Shown: in pieces, positions 8,275 through 16,700 of the stretch | How the letters are laid out: each line of letters opens with the position of its first letter | Position numbering within the stretch: the first letter of the stretch is position 1 | NCBI RefSeq assembly: GCF_038066715.1 | Contig: NZ_JBBUKT010000002.1 | Coordinates: 124,001 to 188,000 of the forward strand | From: Luteolibacter sp. Y139 | GTDB taxonomy: Bacteria > Verrucomicrobiota > Verrucomicrobiia > Verrucomicrobiales > Akkermansiaceae | DNA: 64,000 nucleotides | Direction: 5' to 3' | Made by a program: the position numbers and the translations under genes | Notes under the pieces: model-generated | Database searches by the model: none | What the model saw: the letters and a program-made list of their open reading frames with translations, nothing else | What the model was told of the DNA's origin: nothing

Positions 8275-9348
8275 ATGCGTATCGGTATTCTCAACAGCGG
8301 CGGCGACTGCCCCGGTCTCAATGCAGTGATCCATGGCGTCGTCGGCGCCGCGAGCCAACTCGGTTGGGAGGTCATCGGCTTCAAGGACGGCTTCGAAGGA
8401 CTGCTGCCGCCGGGGGACTACAAGGTGCTGAAGCCGCAGGATACCCTGGGCATCCTCAAGCTGGGTGGCACCATTCTGGGTACCACCAACAAGGGCCACT
8501 TCGCGGCCAAGGTGGGCAAGGGCGACATCGCCGAGGTGCCGGCTGACATTGTTTCGAAGGCGAAGCGGACGATGGATCAACTGGAGATCCGCGCGCTGAT
8601 CATCGTGGGTGGTGACGGTTCGCTGACCACCGGCCTGCAGCTCTATCGCGAAGGCTGGCCGATCATCGGGGTGCCGAAGACGATCGACAACGACCTGCGC
8701 GCGACTGCCATGACGTTCGGCTTCGACAGCGCGGTCAGCACCGTGGTCGATGGTCTCGACCGTCTGCATACCACTGCGGAGAGCCACAAGCGCATCATGG
8801 TGCTCGAAGTGATGGGTCGCCATGCCGGCTGGATCGCCCTGTGGGGTGGCATCGCTGGTGGGGCCGATGCGATCCTTCTCCCGGAGATTCCCTTCGATAC
8901 CGAAAAAGTCGCGGAGCACGTGAAGCAACGCGATGCCCAAGGTCATCACAGCACGCTGGTGGTGGTGGCAGAAGGCGCGCACTTGCCGGACGGCGAGCTT
9001 GCGACCATCGCGGAAAATGCAGGCGGTGAAGTCCGTCTCGGCGGCATCGGTGAAATCATTGCGCGTCGTCTTGAACAGCTGACGGGCAAGGAAACGCGCT
9101 CTTGCACGCTGGGTCATCTTCAGCGTGGTGGTGCCCCGACGGCGCTGGATCGGATCCTCGGCACGCGCTTCGGTGTGATGGCGGTGAAGCTGGCTGAGGA
9201 AGGCCGCTTCGGCCGCATGGTGAGCTATCAGGCGTATCACGTGGACTCGGTGCCGATCGAGGAAGCGGTGAATCAGCTGCGACTGGTGGAGCCCGATGGT
9301 GAAATGGTCAAGGCCGCGAAGGCCGTTGGTATTTGCCTGGGGGATTGA
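8275..9348 (+). CDS. pfkA: 6-phosphofructokinase
   Basis: 357 residues, starting MRIGILNSGGDCPGLNAV; the ATG at 8275 gives the canonical N-terminus and an earlier ATG at 8233 adds only non-homologous residues. It phosphorylates fructose 6-phosphate in glycolysis. Key motifs are GGD at 9-11, GGDGS at 112-116, PKTIDND at 134-140 and MGRHAGWIAL. Gly in GGDGS (the site equivalent to E. coli Gly104) favours ATP as donor, while Lys in PKTIDND (equivalent to 124) is the residue found in PPi enzymes and in mixed-type group III enzymes. ATP use is therefore inferred, not certain. A strong terminator follows directly. Confidence 0.93.
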   Translation: MRIGILNSGGDCPGLNAVIHGVVGAASQLGWEVIGFKDGFEGLLPPGDYKVLKPQDTLGILKLGGTILGTTNKGHFAAKVGKGDIAEVPADIVSKAKRTMDQLEIRALIIVGGDGSLTTGLQLYREGWPIIGVPKTIDNDLRATAMTFGFDSAVSTVVDGLDRLHTTAESHKRIMVLEVMGRHAGWIALWGGIAGGADAILLPEIPFDTEKVAEHVKQRDAQGHHSTLVVVAEGAHLPDGELATIAENAGGEVRLGGIGEIIARRLEQLTGKETRSCTLGHLQRGGAPTALDRILGTRFGVMAVKLAEEGRFGRMVSYQAYHVDSVPIEEAVNQLRLVEPDGEMVKAAKAVGICLGD

Positions 9349-9379
9349 TTCGCGAATTGCCGGATTGAAGTTTTCCAAG

Positions 9380-9414
9380 GAGCGGGTAACCCAAGGGTTG
9401 CCCGCTCTTTTTTT
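9380..9414 (+). terminator. Rho-independent terminator after pfkA
   Basis: GAGCGGGTAACCC pairs with GGGTTGCCCGCTC (one G-U pair) around a 3-nt AAG loop, followed by seven T residues (9408-9414). It is 31 bp after the pfkA stop. Confidence 0.95.
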
Positions 9415-9427
9415 CCGGGCACGCGCC

Positions 9428-9811
9428 ATGAGCGAGAACCTTGGAACCTTTCACCGCTTGGGAGAGCCGGGAGGTCCCGGTTGTCCGGTTGGAGTTCTTC
9501 CGATAGCCCTTCGCGATGCTGAAGGTCGGCAGGCCTCCGGTAGTTTGTTAGACGCTGGGCCGGAAGCCACGGAGATTGAATTGCTCCGCACGATCGCATC
9601 ACGCCTAGGCATCAAGTGGGGCAGCGACAGCCTCGGATGGTGGGCTGTGGTGAAGATCGAGTTTCCGACGTGGGCGGTCTGGCGTCAGGATGACCATGGC
9701 AATTCGTTCCTGGTCGAAGCCAATCTAACAAAGACGCAGGCCGAGGAACTTCAGGCCGAACTGGAGGCGAGGGGACACAAGCAGACCTACTGGGCGGCCG
9801 ATGCTGCGTAG
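9428..9811 (+). CDS. Small SPOR-like hypothetical protein
   Basis: 127 residues from the ATG at 9428. The first half is not recognised. The last 45 residues (FPTWAVWRQDDHGNSFLVEA, then an acidic helix, then ARGHKQTYW) resemble the short SPOR-like domains of actinobacterial proteins, where RQDDNGN and ARGHKQxYW recur. No signal peptide or membrane segment. It starts just after the pfkA terminator, so it needs its own promoter, and ends 1 bp from the convergent xseA stop. It carries two copies of the TGTTAGA word (9546 and 9724), in two different orientations. The family call is from memory and tentative. Confidence 0.6.
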   Translation: MSENLGTFHRLGEPGGPGCPVGVLPIALRDAEGRQASGSLLDAGPEATEIELLRTIASRLGIKWGSDSLGWWAVVKIEFPTWAVWRQDDHGNSFLVEANLTKTQAEELQAELEARGHKQTYWAADAA

Positions 9812-9812
9812 G

Positions 9813-11177
9813 CTATTTCACAGTGCTGCGGATCACACCGTCCTTGACCTTGGTGTGGATCTCTTCGCCTGACGCGACGTCGGCGGTGGAGCGGATGATG
9901 CGGCCGGTGGCGTCGAGGGCGATGGAAAAGCCGCGTTCGAAGGCGGACTCGGGGCCGAGTGTTCTGAGTAGCGAACGCAGGCGGTGGAGGCGTTGGTCGG
10001 AGTCGTCCAGGCGGCGAGTCGCGGCGCGTTCGAATTGGCCGCGGAGACGAAGGACGTGATCGAGCCGGAGCTGGAGTTGCCGCGCGGGATGGTGTGCGGC
10101 GAGGGTGCGGCCGAGTTCCTTGAGGCGTTGTTCGCGGTGACGGACGTTGCTTTCCAGGGCGGAGGAAAGAAGGCCGCGGAGGGAGTCGAGTCGAAGGACG
10201 GGCTCGCGTAGCAGGCGGTCGCCGCCACGGGAGAGGACGCCGCGACGGAGGTTTTCCAACATCATGGCGAGGCGCTCGGCGCGGTCGTGGACGCGGCGGG
10301 AGAGGCGGCGCTTGAGAATGCCGAGGCGGGCCTTGAGTTCTTCGCCGTCGGGGACTGCGAGTTCGGCGGCGGCGCTTGGCGTCGGAGCGCGGAGGTCGGC
10401 GACGAAGTCGGCGATGGTGAAGTCGATCTCATGGCCGACGGCGGAGATCACCGGGATCTGGCAAGCGGCAATGGCGCGGGCGACGACTTCTTCATTGAAG
10501 TTCCACAGGTCCTCGATGGAGCCGCCGCCGCGGCCGACGATGAGGACGTCACTACGAGGGATATCGTACTTCTCCGGATTCGACATCCGCTCGATGGCGC
10601 GGGCGATTTCGAGTTCGGCCCCTTTGCCTTGAACGCGGACGGGATAGAGGACGGGCTGCACCCATGGGGCTCGGCGTTCGAGGATATTGAGGATGTCGCG
10701 GATCGCAGCACCGGTGTCGGAGGTGATGATGCCGACGACGCGTGGGAAGGAGGGAATGGGCTTCTTCCGTGAGGTGTCGAAGAGGCCTTCGGCTTGGAGC
10801 TTACGCTTGAGGGCTTCGAAGCGGGCTTGCAGTTCGCCGACGCCGGCGCGTTCGACTCGTTGGACGATGAGTTGGAGTTGGCCGCGGGCTTCATAGACGC
10901 TGGGCTCGGCGAAGGCTCGGACCTTGACGCCGTCTTCCATGACCTCGGAGCCTGTGCGCTTTCTGGCGCCGAACATGGCGCATTGGATTTGTGCGCCATC
11001 GTCCTTGAGGGAGAAATACCAGTGGCCGCTGGCTTGCTTCTTGAGGTTGGAGATTTCGCCTTCGACCCAGACTTCGCCGAGCTCGATCTCCAGCAGGTTC
11101 TTCATCCGTCGCACGAGTTGCGTGACGGAGAGTGCCTTGGGTACTGGGGAAGGTTTTGGGGCGAAGAGGTCGTCCAT
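9813..11177 (-). CDS. xseA: Exodeoxyribonuclease VII large subunit
   Basis: 454 residues, normal for the family. With XseB it degrades single-stranded DNA to acid-soluble oligonucleotides in repair. An N-terminal OB fold (VTQLVRRMKNLLEIELGEVWVEGEIS, given here only as its position, residues 18-43) is followed by the catalytic domain with IVGRGGGSIEDLWNFNEE and GHEIDFTIADFVADLRAPTP, then a long Arg-rich coiled coil. xseB is not adjacent. The DUF2721 gene lies 9 bp upstream on the same strand, so the two form an operon. Confidence 0.96.
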   Translation of the reverse strand: MDDLFAPKPSPVPKALSVTQLVRRMKNLLEIELGEVWVEGEISNLKKQASGHWYFSLKDDGAQIQCAMFGARKRTGSEVMEDGVKVRAFAEPSVYEARGQLQLIVQRVERAGVGELQARFEALKRKLQAEGLFDTSRKKPIPSFPRVVGIITSDTGAAIRDILNILERRAPWVQPVLYPVRVQGKGAELEIARAIERMSNPEKYDIPRSDVLIVGRGGGSIEDLWNFNEEVVARAIAACQIPVISAVGHEIDFTIADFVADLRAPTPSAAAELAVPDGEELKARLGILKRRLSRRVHDRAERLAMMLENLRRGVLSRGGDRLLREPVLRLDSLRGLLSSALESNVRHREQRLKELGRTLAAHHPARQLQLRLDHVLRLRGQFERAATRRLDDSDQRLHRLRSLLRTLGPESAFERGFSIALDATGRIIRSTADVASGEEIHTKVKDGVIRSTVK

Positions 11178-11186
11178 GGTGGGATG

Positions 11187-11582
11187 TCAGCGCTTTTCTT
11201 GGACGGCGTTGAGGAGGATGCGGAGGGCACCGCCGGAGATCCAGACTTCGTAGCAGAGGCAGGCGAGGGAGCAGCCCATGAGGAGCAGGGCGGTGGTGAA
11301 GGCGGGGATGGCGATGGATTGCATGCCGGCGATCACGGCGAGCATGGCGACGACGCAAAGGAAGAGGCTGAAGGAGCCGAAGAGCTGCATCAGGCGAATG
11401 AGGGTGAGGCGGCGGCGGAGGTTGTCGATCTGGGCGCGCAGGAGGTCCTCGCCGTGCTCCAGCCAGTCCTTGTGAAGTTGGCGGATGAGGGCGGAGAGGT
11501 GGAGGAAGCGATTGGTGAAGGACAGGAAGAGCAGGCTGATCGCGGGGAACAGCAGGGCAGGGGTGGAGACTTCCAAGGTCAC
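11187..11582 (-). CDS. DUF2721 family membrane protein
   Basis: 131 residues with three likely membrane segments: near residues 8-24 (ALLFPAISLLFLSFTNR), 64-86 (LMQLFGSFSLFLCVVAMLAV) and 90-112. The basic segment between TM1 and TM2 (RQLHKDWL...LRRRLTLIRLMQ) is typical of DUF2721. Function unknown. It is the upstream partner of xseA. Confidence 0.82.
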   Translation of the reverse strand: MTLEVSTPALLFPAISLLFLSFTNRFLHLSALIRQLHKDWLEHGEDLLRAQIDNLRRRLTLIRLMQLFGSFSLFLCVVAMLAVIAGMQSIAIPAFTTALLLMGCSLACLCYEVWISGGALRILLNAVQEKR

Positions 11583-11710
11583 GCGAAAGGTCTAGCGGGC
11601 GGCGTGCCGGGTGGCAACCGTGGTCGCTTTGGCAAGCTTTTTCGTGTGTCGGGAGGTCATGTTACGGACTTGCTCCCGGGGGTCGGGGGGGTGAACCTCC
11701 GCCCCCACGG

Positions 11711-13606
11711 ATGAAGCGATTCTATCCCTATTTCGCCCACCTCCGCAAAGTGAAGTCCACCTTCATTTGCGGGGTCATGGCGGGCATCATGTTCGCCATT
11801 CTCAGCGGCTTCGGCTTGCCGTTCATGGTCAAGACCGTCTTTCCGGTGATCTTCAACAAGGGGGAGCGGATCCTCGTGGTGGAGCAAGCGTTCGCGAAGC
11901 ACGTCGGCGACGAGGAAGCCAACAAGCTGCTCGACTGGGCTTTCCACGATGAGATGGCGAACCTGAAGGCGACCGACAAGATCCGCCAATACTTCGTCGA
12001 CCAAGTGGGAGAAAAGCGGGCACCGAAGGCGATGCTGATCGCTGCCTGCATCCTGATCCCGCTGGCGGCATTGCTGCGAGGGATCGCGGGGTTCTTCAAT
12101 ACCTACTGGATCACTGCGGCCGGCCTCAGTGTGCTGCGGGATATCCAGCAGTCGGTGTTCGTGAAGCTGCAGCGGCTGCCGCTGGGCTTCTTCAGCGGGC
12201 GGAGGACCGGTGACCTGATCAGCCGGGTGATCACCGACTCGAACATGCTGCAAGGCGTGGTCACGACGATCTCGAACGACTTGATCAAGCAGCCCTTCAC
12301 GTTGATTGCGGCGCTCACCTTCCTGATCAAGGACAGTCTGGAGAACAAGGACTCCTTCTTCCTGATCATCTGCTTGCTGAGCATCCCGGTGGTGGTGGTG
12401 CCGATCCGCTTCCTCGGGAAGCAGCTGATGCGGAAGGCGGCGCACATGCAGCGCGAGTCCGGCGATAACTCGGCGGTGCTGGCTGAAACGCTGGGTGCGA
12501 CCCGTGAGATCCGCGCCTTCAATCTGGAGGAGATGATGGGGCAGCGTTTCCTGAACGGCATCGGCCGCTGGACGAAGTTCCACCTGAAGGTGATCAAGTA
12601 TCGCTACCTCACGCCGCCGATCATCGAGATGGTGGCGGCAGGTGTGGTGGCGTTCGCGCTGGGATATGGAGCTTCGCATCATCTTTCGCTCGAGCGTTTC
12701 ATCGGCGTGGTGGTGGCGCTCTACATGTGCTACGACCCGATGAAGAAGCTCGGGGAGATTCACAATCGCCTGAAGCAGGGCGAGGCTTCGCTGGATCGTC
12801 TGGAGATGATCTTGAACGCGGAGGAAGGGGTGACCGATCCGCCGCAGCCGGTTTCGATTTCGAAGGTGGAGGGGCGGGTTTCGTTCAAGGACGTGAATTT
12901 CTCCTACAAGGACCAAGAGGGTCGGGAAATTCCTGCTCTCAGGGGGATCTCGCTGGAAGTGCCAGCGGGACAAGTGGTGGCACTGGTTGGGCCTTCAGGT
13001 GCGGGCAAGACGACCTTTGCGAGTATGATCCCGCGTTTCTATGACCCGGTGGAGGGATCGATCCGTTTGGACGATGTGGACTTGGGCGAACTGCGGCTGA
13101 AGGATCTGCGCGATCACATCACCATCGTGCCGCAGGAGGCGGTGTTGTTCTCGGGGACCATCTTTGAGAACATCAAGCTGGGGCGGATGAATGCGAGCGA
13201 CGAGGAGGTGAAGGAAGCCGCGCGGCAGGCTCACGCTCATGATTTCATCATGATGCAGCCGCATGGCTATGACACCCAGGTCGGCGAGCGCGGGGCGCAG
13301 TTGTCCGGTGGGCAGAAGCAGCGTATTTCGATTGCGCGCGCTTTCCTGAAGAATGCGCCGGTGTTGATTTTGGACGAGGCGACTTCGGCGCTGGATTCGG
13401 AGGCTGAGTCACGGATCCAAGAAGAATTGGCTGACCTGACGCGTGGGCGGACCACCTTCATCATTGCGCACCGGTTTAGCACGATTCGTATTGCGGACCG
13501 GATCTTGGTATTTGAGGGAGGGAAGATTGTGGGGGATGGGACGTTCCAGGAGCTTCAGGAGAAGCATCATCTTTTCCGTAATCTGTTGGAGATGCAGAGG
13601 CATTGA
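11711..13606 (+). CDS. ABC exporter, fused permease and ATPase (MsbA-like)
   Basis: 631 residues. The N-terminal half has about six membrane segments (for example FICGVMAGIMFAILSGFGLPF and MVAAGVVAFALGYGA) with an insert of some 50 residues after TM1. The ATPase half has Walker A GPSGAGKTTF near residue 426, the signature LSGGQKQRISIARAF near 530 and Walker B VLILDEATSALD near 551, followed by the H-loop IIAHRFSTI. The layout is that of homodimeric lipid or drug exporters; MsbA-like lipid A flipping is the best guess for a Gram-negative cell, not proven. It is a single gene, divergent from DUF2721/xseA across 128 bp. Confidence 0.9.
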   Translation: MKRFYPYFAHLRKVKSTFICGVMAGIMFAILSGFGLPFMVKTVFPVIFNKGERILVVEQAFAKHVGDEEANKLLDWAFHDEMANLKATDKIRQYFVDQVGEKRAPKAMLIAACILIPLAALLRGIAGFFNTYWITAAGLSVLRDIQQSVFVKLQRLPLGFFSGRRTGDLISRVITDSNMLQGVVTTISNDLIKQPFTLIAALTFLIKDSLENKDSFFLIICLLSIPVVVVPIRFLGKQLMRKAAHMQRESGDNSAVLAETLGATREIRAFNLEEMMGQRFLNGIGRWTKFHLKVIKYRYLTPPIIEMVAAGVVAFALGYGASHHLSLERFIGVVVALYMCYDPMKKLGEIHNRLKQGEASLDRLEMILNAEEGVTDPPQPVSISKVEGRVSFKDVNFSYKDQEGREIPALRGISLEVPAGQVVALVGPSGAGKTTFASMIPRFYDPVEGSIRLDDVDLGELRLKDLRDHITIVPQEAVLFSGTIFENIKLGRMNASDEEVKEAARQAHAHDFIMMQPHGYDTQVGERGAQLSGGQKQRISIARAFLKNAPVLILDEATSALDSEAESRIQEELADLTRGRTTFIIAHRFSTIRIADRILVFEGGKIVGDGTFQELQEKHHLFRNLLEMQRH

Positions 13607-13669
13607 GGAGAGGCGATCCCTTCACAATCTATCGGGCCTTCAGCCCTCCCCTCCATCTGCAACCAAAAC

Positions 13670-13751
13670 CCCGGCCGATGGCCGGGCTGAGGGATTTCGC
13701 ACCGTTGGTGCTTTTGAATGGGTGGCGACAGGAGTGTCGCCACTCCTTATG
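13670..13751. repeat. Intergenic cluster of three hairpins
   Basis: In 82 bp there are three perfect stems: CCCGGCC-GAT-GGCCGGG (13670-13686), GCACC-GTT-GGTGC (13699-13711) and GTGGCGACA-GGAG-TGTCGCCAC (13722-13743). The last is followed by TCCTTATG. That third stem and its CTCCTTA tail recur at 28396 and 42642. The cluster lies between convergent ends of the ABC exporter and the LamG gene and may act as a bidirectional terminator or be a REP-like element. Confidence 0.75.
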
Positions 13752-13753
13752 CT

Positions 13754-16700
13754 TTACGGCTCGGTGACTTGGAAGCGGTAGAACTTCTTCGGGCCGGATC
13801 CGGAGGGCAGGGGGATTTCGGTGAGGGTGTCGCTGGATTGGTAGGCGCTGTCGACGGCGGGGATGCTCCAGGGCTGCCAGTTGCTGAGGTCGCTGCTTGT
13901 CTGGATGGCGTAGTAGCGGTGCGACTTGCGGAGGAACTGGAGTGAGCCGTCGGCGATGGAGGCTTGCCATGGGGCACTGCCGGTGACGGGTGAGCTGCCT
14001 TGCAGATACTCGTCGTAGTTGCTGATGCCGTCGTGATCGGGGTCGGCGGTCTTGATGCCGTTCGGATCGTTGGCGGTGAAGAAGGTGGCACGCCATTGAT
14101 CATAGAGCGGGTGATTCGGGAGGTCGCTGTTGATCCACTCGGTGATGAGCTGGATGTTCGCGGGGTCGACTTCGCTGCTGGCGAGCGGGGGCATGCGGGT
14201 GAAGCCATTGGTCACGGCCATGCGGTTGAGGACGATGCTGTGGGTGGTGTCGCCGGGGACAACGTATTTGTTCAATGGGTTGCCGCCGTTGCTTTCGGCG
14301 GTGCCGTTGATGAGGCCGGTTTGTTCCAAGGTCAGGTGGGCGCGGCCGTCCCACGAGCCGGCACCGGTGCCGCCTGCCTGGTGGCAGTAGGAGCAGTTCA
14401 CCGCGAAGTAGGAGCGGGCGCGTTGCTCGATGGGATACTGGGTTTCGTCCGGCCGGATGTGGCGGGCGAGGGTGGCGACGGGATCGGGGGTGTTCGAGAG
14501 GAAGTTGTTCGCCGCGAGGACGTCGAGTTGGTTGCCGGTGTAGCCGTTGATGGTGTTGGTGAGATTCAGCTGGCGGGTGTTGAATGAGAGCGCATGGCCG
14601 GCTGCCGGGGTGTGGCAGGTGAGGCAGCTGGTGCGTCCGGGGATCTGCCAACGCTGGGTGTGTGGGGTGCCGTGGTCGTCGATGGCGAGGTCGAACTCGG
14701 TGCCGGCGTCTTCCACGAGATAGGCTTCGGTCTGGGCTTCATTCCACCGATAGCTCACGCCGTAGGAGCCGGTGTCGGTTTTCACGAGAACACGGGTCTC
14801 GATGCGCTTCTTGGTCGCGGGATTGCCGCGGCTGGTTTCCAAGTCGAAGTGCTTCACCCAGACGGTGCCGGTGGGGAAGGTCCAGTTGCCATCCTTGTTC
14901 CAGGTCATCTTGGCGGTGGCGTTTGGGATGGTGAACCAGCGGCGCTTGATGGCGTAGTCGCTCCAGAAGGCGATATTCGGCTGATAGGGAATCAGGCCGG
15001 GGGCGGGCGAAAGGTCGCTCAGGTCAGCAAAGAGGCCGGTGGCGGTGAGGGTGGTGGGGAAGTCGCCGACGACGGCGCTGCCGGTGCCGAGACGCATGAC
15101 CTTGCCGGTGAGGTAGGCGCAGAAGAGGAGGTCCTTGTTGGAAGGATCCACGCCTTGGGAGGAAATGACGCCATAGGCACCGGGGAGGCCTGTTAGACGG
15201 GTGGTCGCACCGGTGGTGGTGTTCATCTGCCAGACGTGGCCGGAGACGGAGTCACTGAAGATGTAGCTGCCGACGAGCGACGGGTAGCGGGTGCCGCGGT
15301 AGACGTAGCCGCCGACGACCGAGTTGCCCTTGAAGGCGGCGTCGCCACCGGAGACGCCGGTGTGCATGTATTCGTATATGGGATTCAGCGACGTGAAGTT
15401 TGCCGGCGCACTGCCGAGGATGCCGGTGAAGGTGTGGAGGCCCTCGCGGTAGGCCCAACCGTAGTTGCCGCCTTTGACGATCTTGTTCACCTCCTCATAG
15501 GTGTCCTGTCCGACGTCGCCTTCCCAAAGGTCGCCGGTGGTCGAGTCGAAGGAGAAGCGCCAGCAGTGGCGGATGCCGGTGGCCCAGAACTCGGTGCGCA
15601 CCGAGCCGAGTGAAGCGGAGTAGTCGACACCATTGTAGAGACCGTTCCAGGTGCCGCCGAGGCTGGTGTGAACGAAGGGGTTATCGGCCGGGACATTGAA
15701 AGCGGCCACGCCACCGGTGAGGGGGATGGAGGCGTGGGGATTCGGCAGAAGGCTGCCGGGCTTCTTGTCGACGTCCATGCGGAACATGCCGGAGTAGAAG
15801 TCGTCATTGATCTTCTGGCTGCGTGACTGTCCGGCGGTGGAGTTTTCACCATCGCCGGTGCCGTAGTAGAGGTAGCCATCGGTGGGGCCGAAGTGGAGGT
15901 CGCCGCCATTGTGATTGAGGCCGAAGTCGTCGATGTGAAGGAGGACGAGTTCGCTGGCAGGGTCGGCGACGGTGGGATTGGCGGCACTGCGGGTGAAGCG
16001 AGAGACGCGTTGGAAGTAGTTGCCGCTGACGTTCACCGTGTAGGCGACGTAGAAGTAGCCATTGGTGGCGTAGTTCGGGTGGAAAGCGAGGCCGAGGAGG
16101 CCGTTTTCCGGTTGGCCGGCGAGCAAGGGGCCGATGTTGAAGCCGGTGCCGAGGGTGGTGAGATCGAGGAAGACATTGGTGACGGGAGAGGTCGAGGTGA
16201 CGTCGGCCACGCGCTTGATGATGCCTCCTTGCTCGCAGACGTAGAGCTGCTTGGTGTCGGCGGGGACGGGAGTGAGGCAGATGGGGCGGGTGAAGGTGAG
16301 GCCGGGCAGGGCATCGACGAGCTGCCAGGTATTGACCGGTGGTGCGTCCGGCATGGCGAGGTCCGCATTGGTGAGGCGTAGCGAGGTCGCGAAGTGAATG
16401 GTGACTGTGGCGGTCGAGGTGGTGCCGCTGACATTGCCGACGCGATAGGTGAAGGTCACCGGAGCAGCGCTGCTGCCGCTGTGGGCGTAGAGGATTTTGC
16501 CAGCGCTGATGGTGGCGGTTCCGTTGGCAGGAGGCGTGACGATTTGGAGCGTGTTCGCGAGGGCTTCGCCGGTGTCATTGGCCAAGACGTCGATGAGCAC
16601 CTTCTGATTCGGATGAATGGTGGCCTCGTCATTGGTGGCAACGGGAGGCGCGAAGGTGGCACTGGGTCCAGCGGTGTAGGAAGAGCTGACTTCGGCGGCT

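Noticed and set aside
8140-9429. Leftward 429-residue ORF opposite pfkA
   Set aside because: It is antisense to phosphofructokinase and crosses the strong terminator at 9380-9414; composition is rich in His, Arg and Gln.
11657-12973. Leftward 438-residue ORF opposite the ABC exporter
   Set aside because: Shadow of a clear exporter gene, with His/Arg/Gln-rich sequence.
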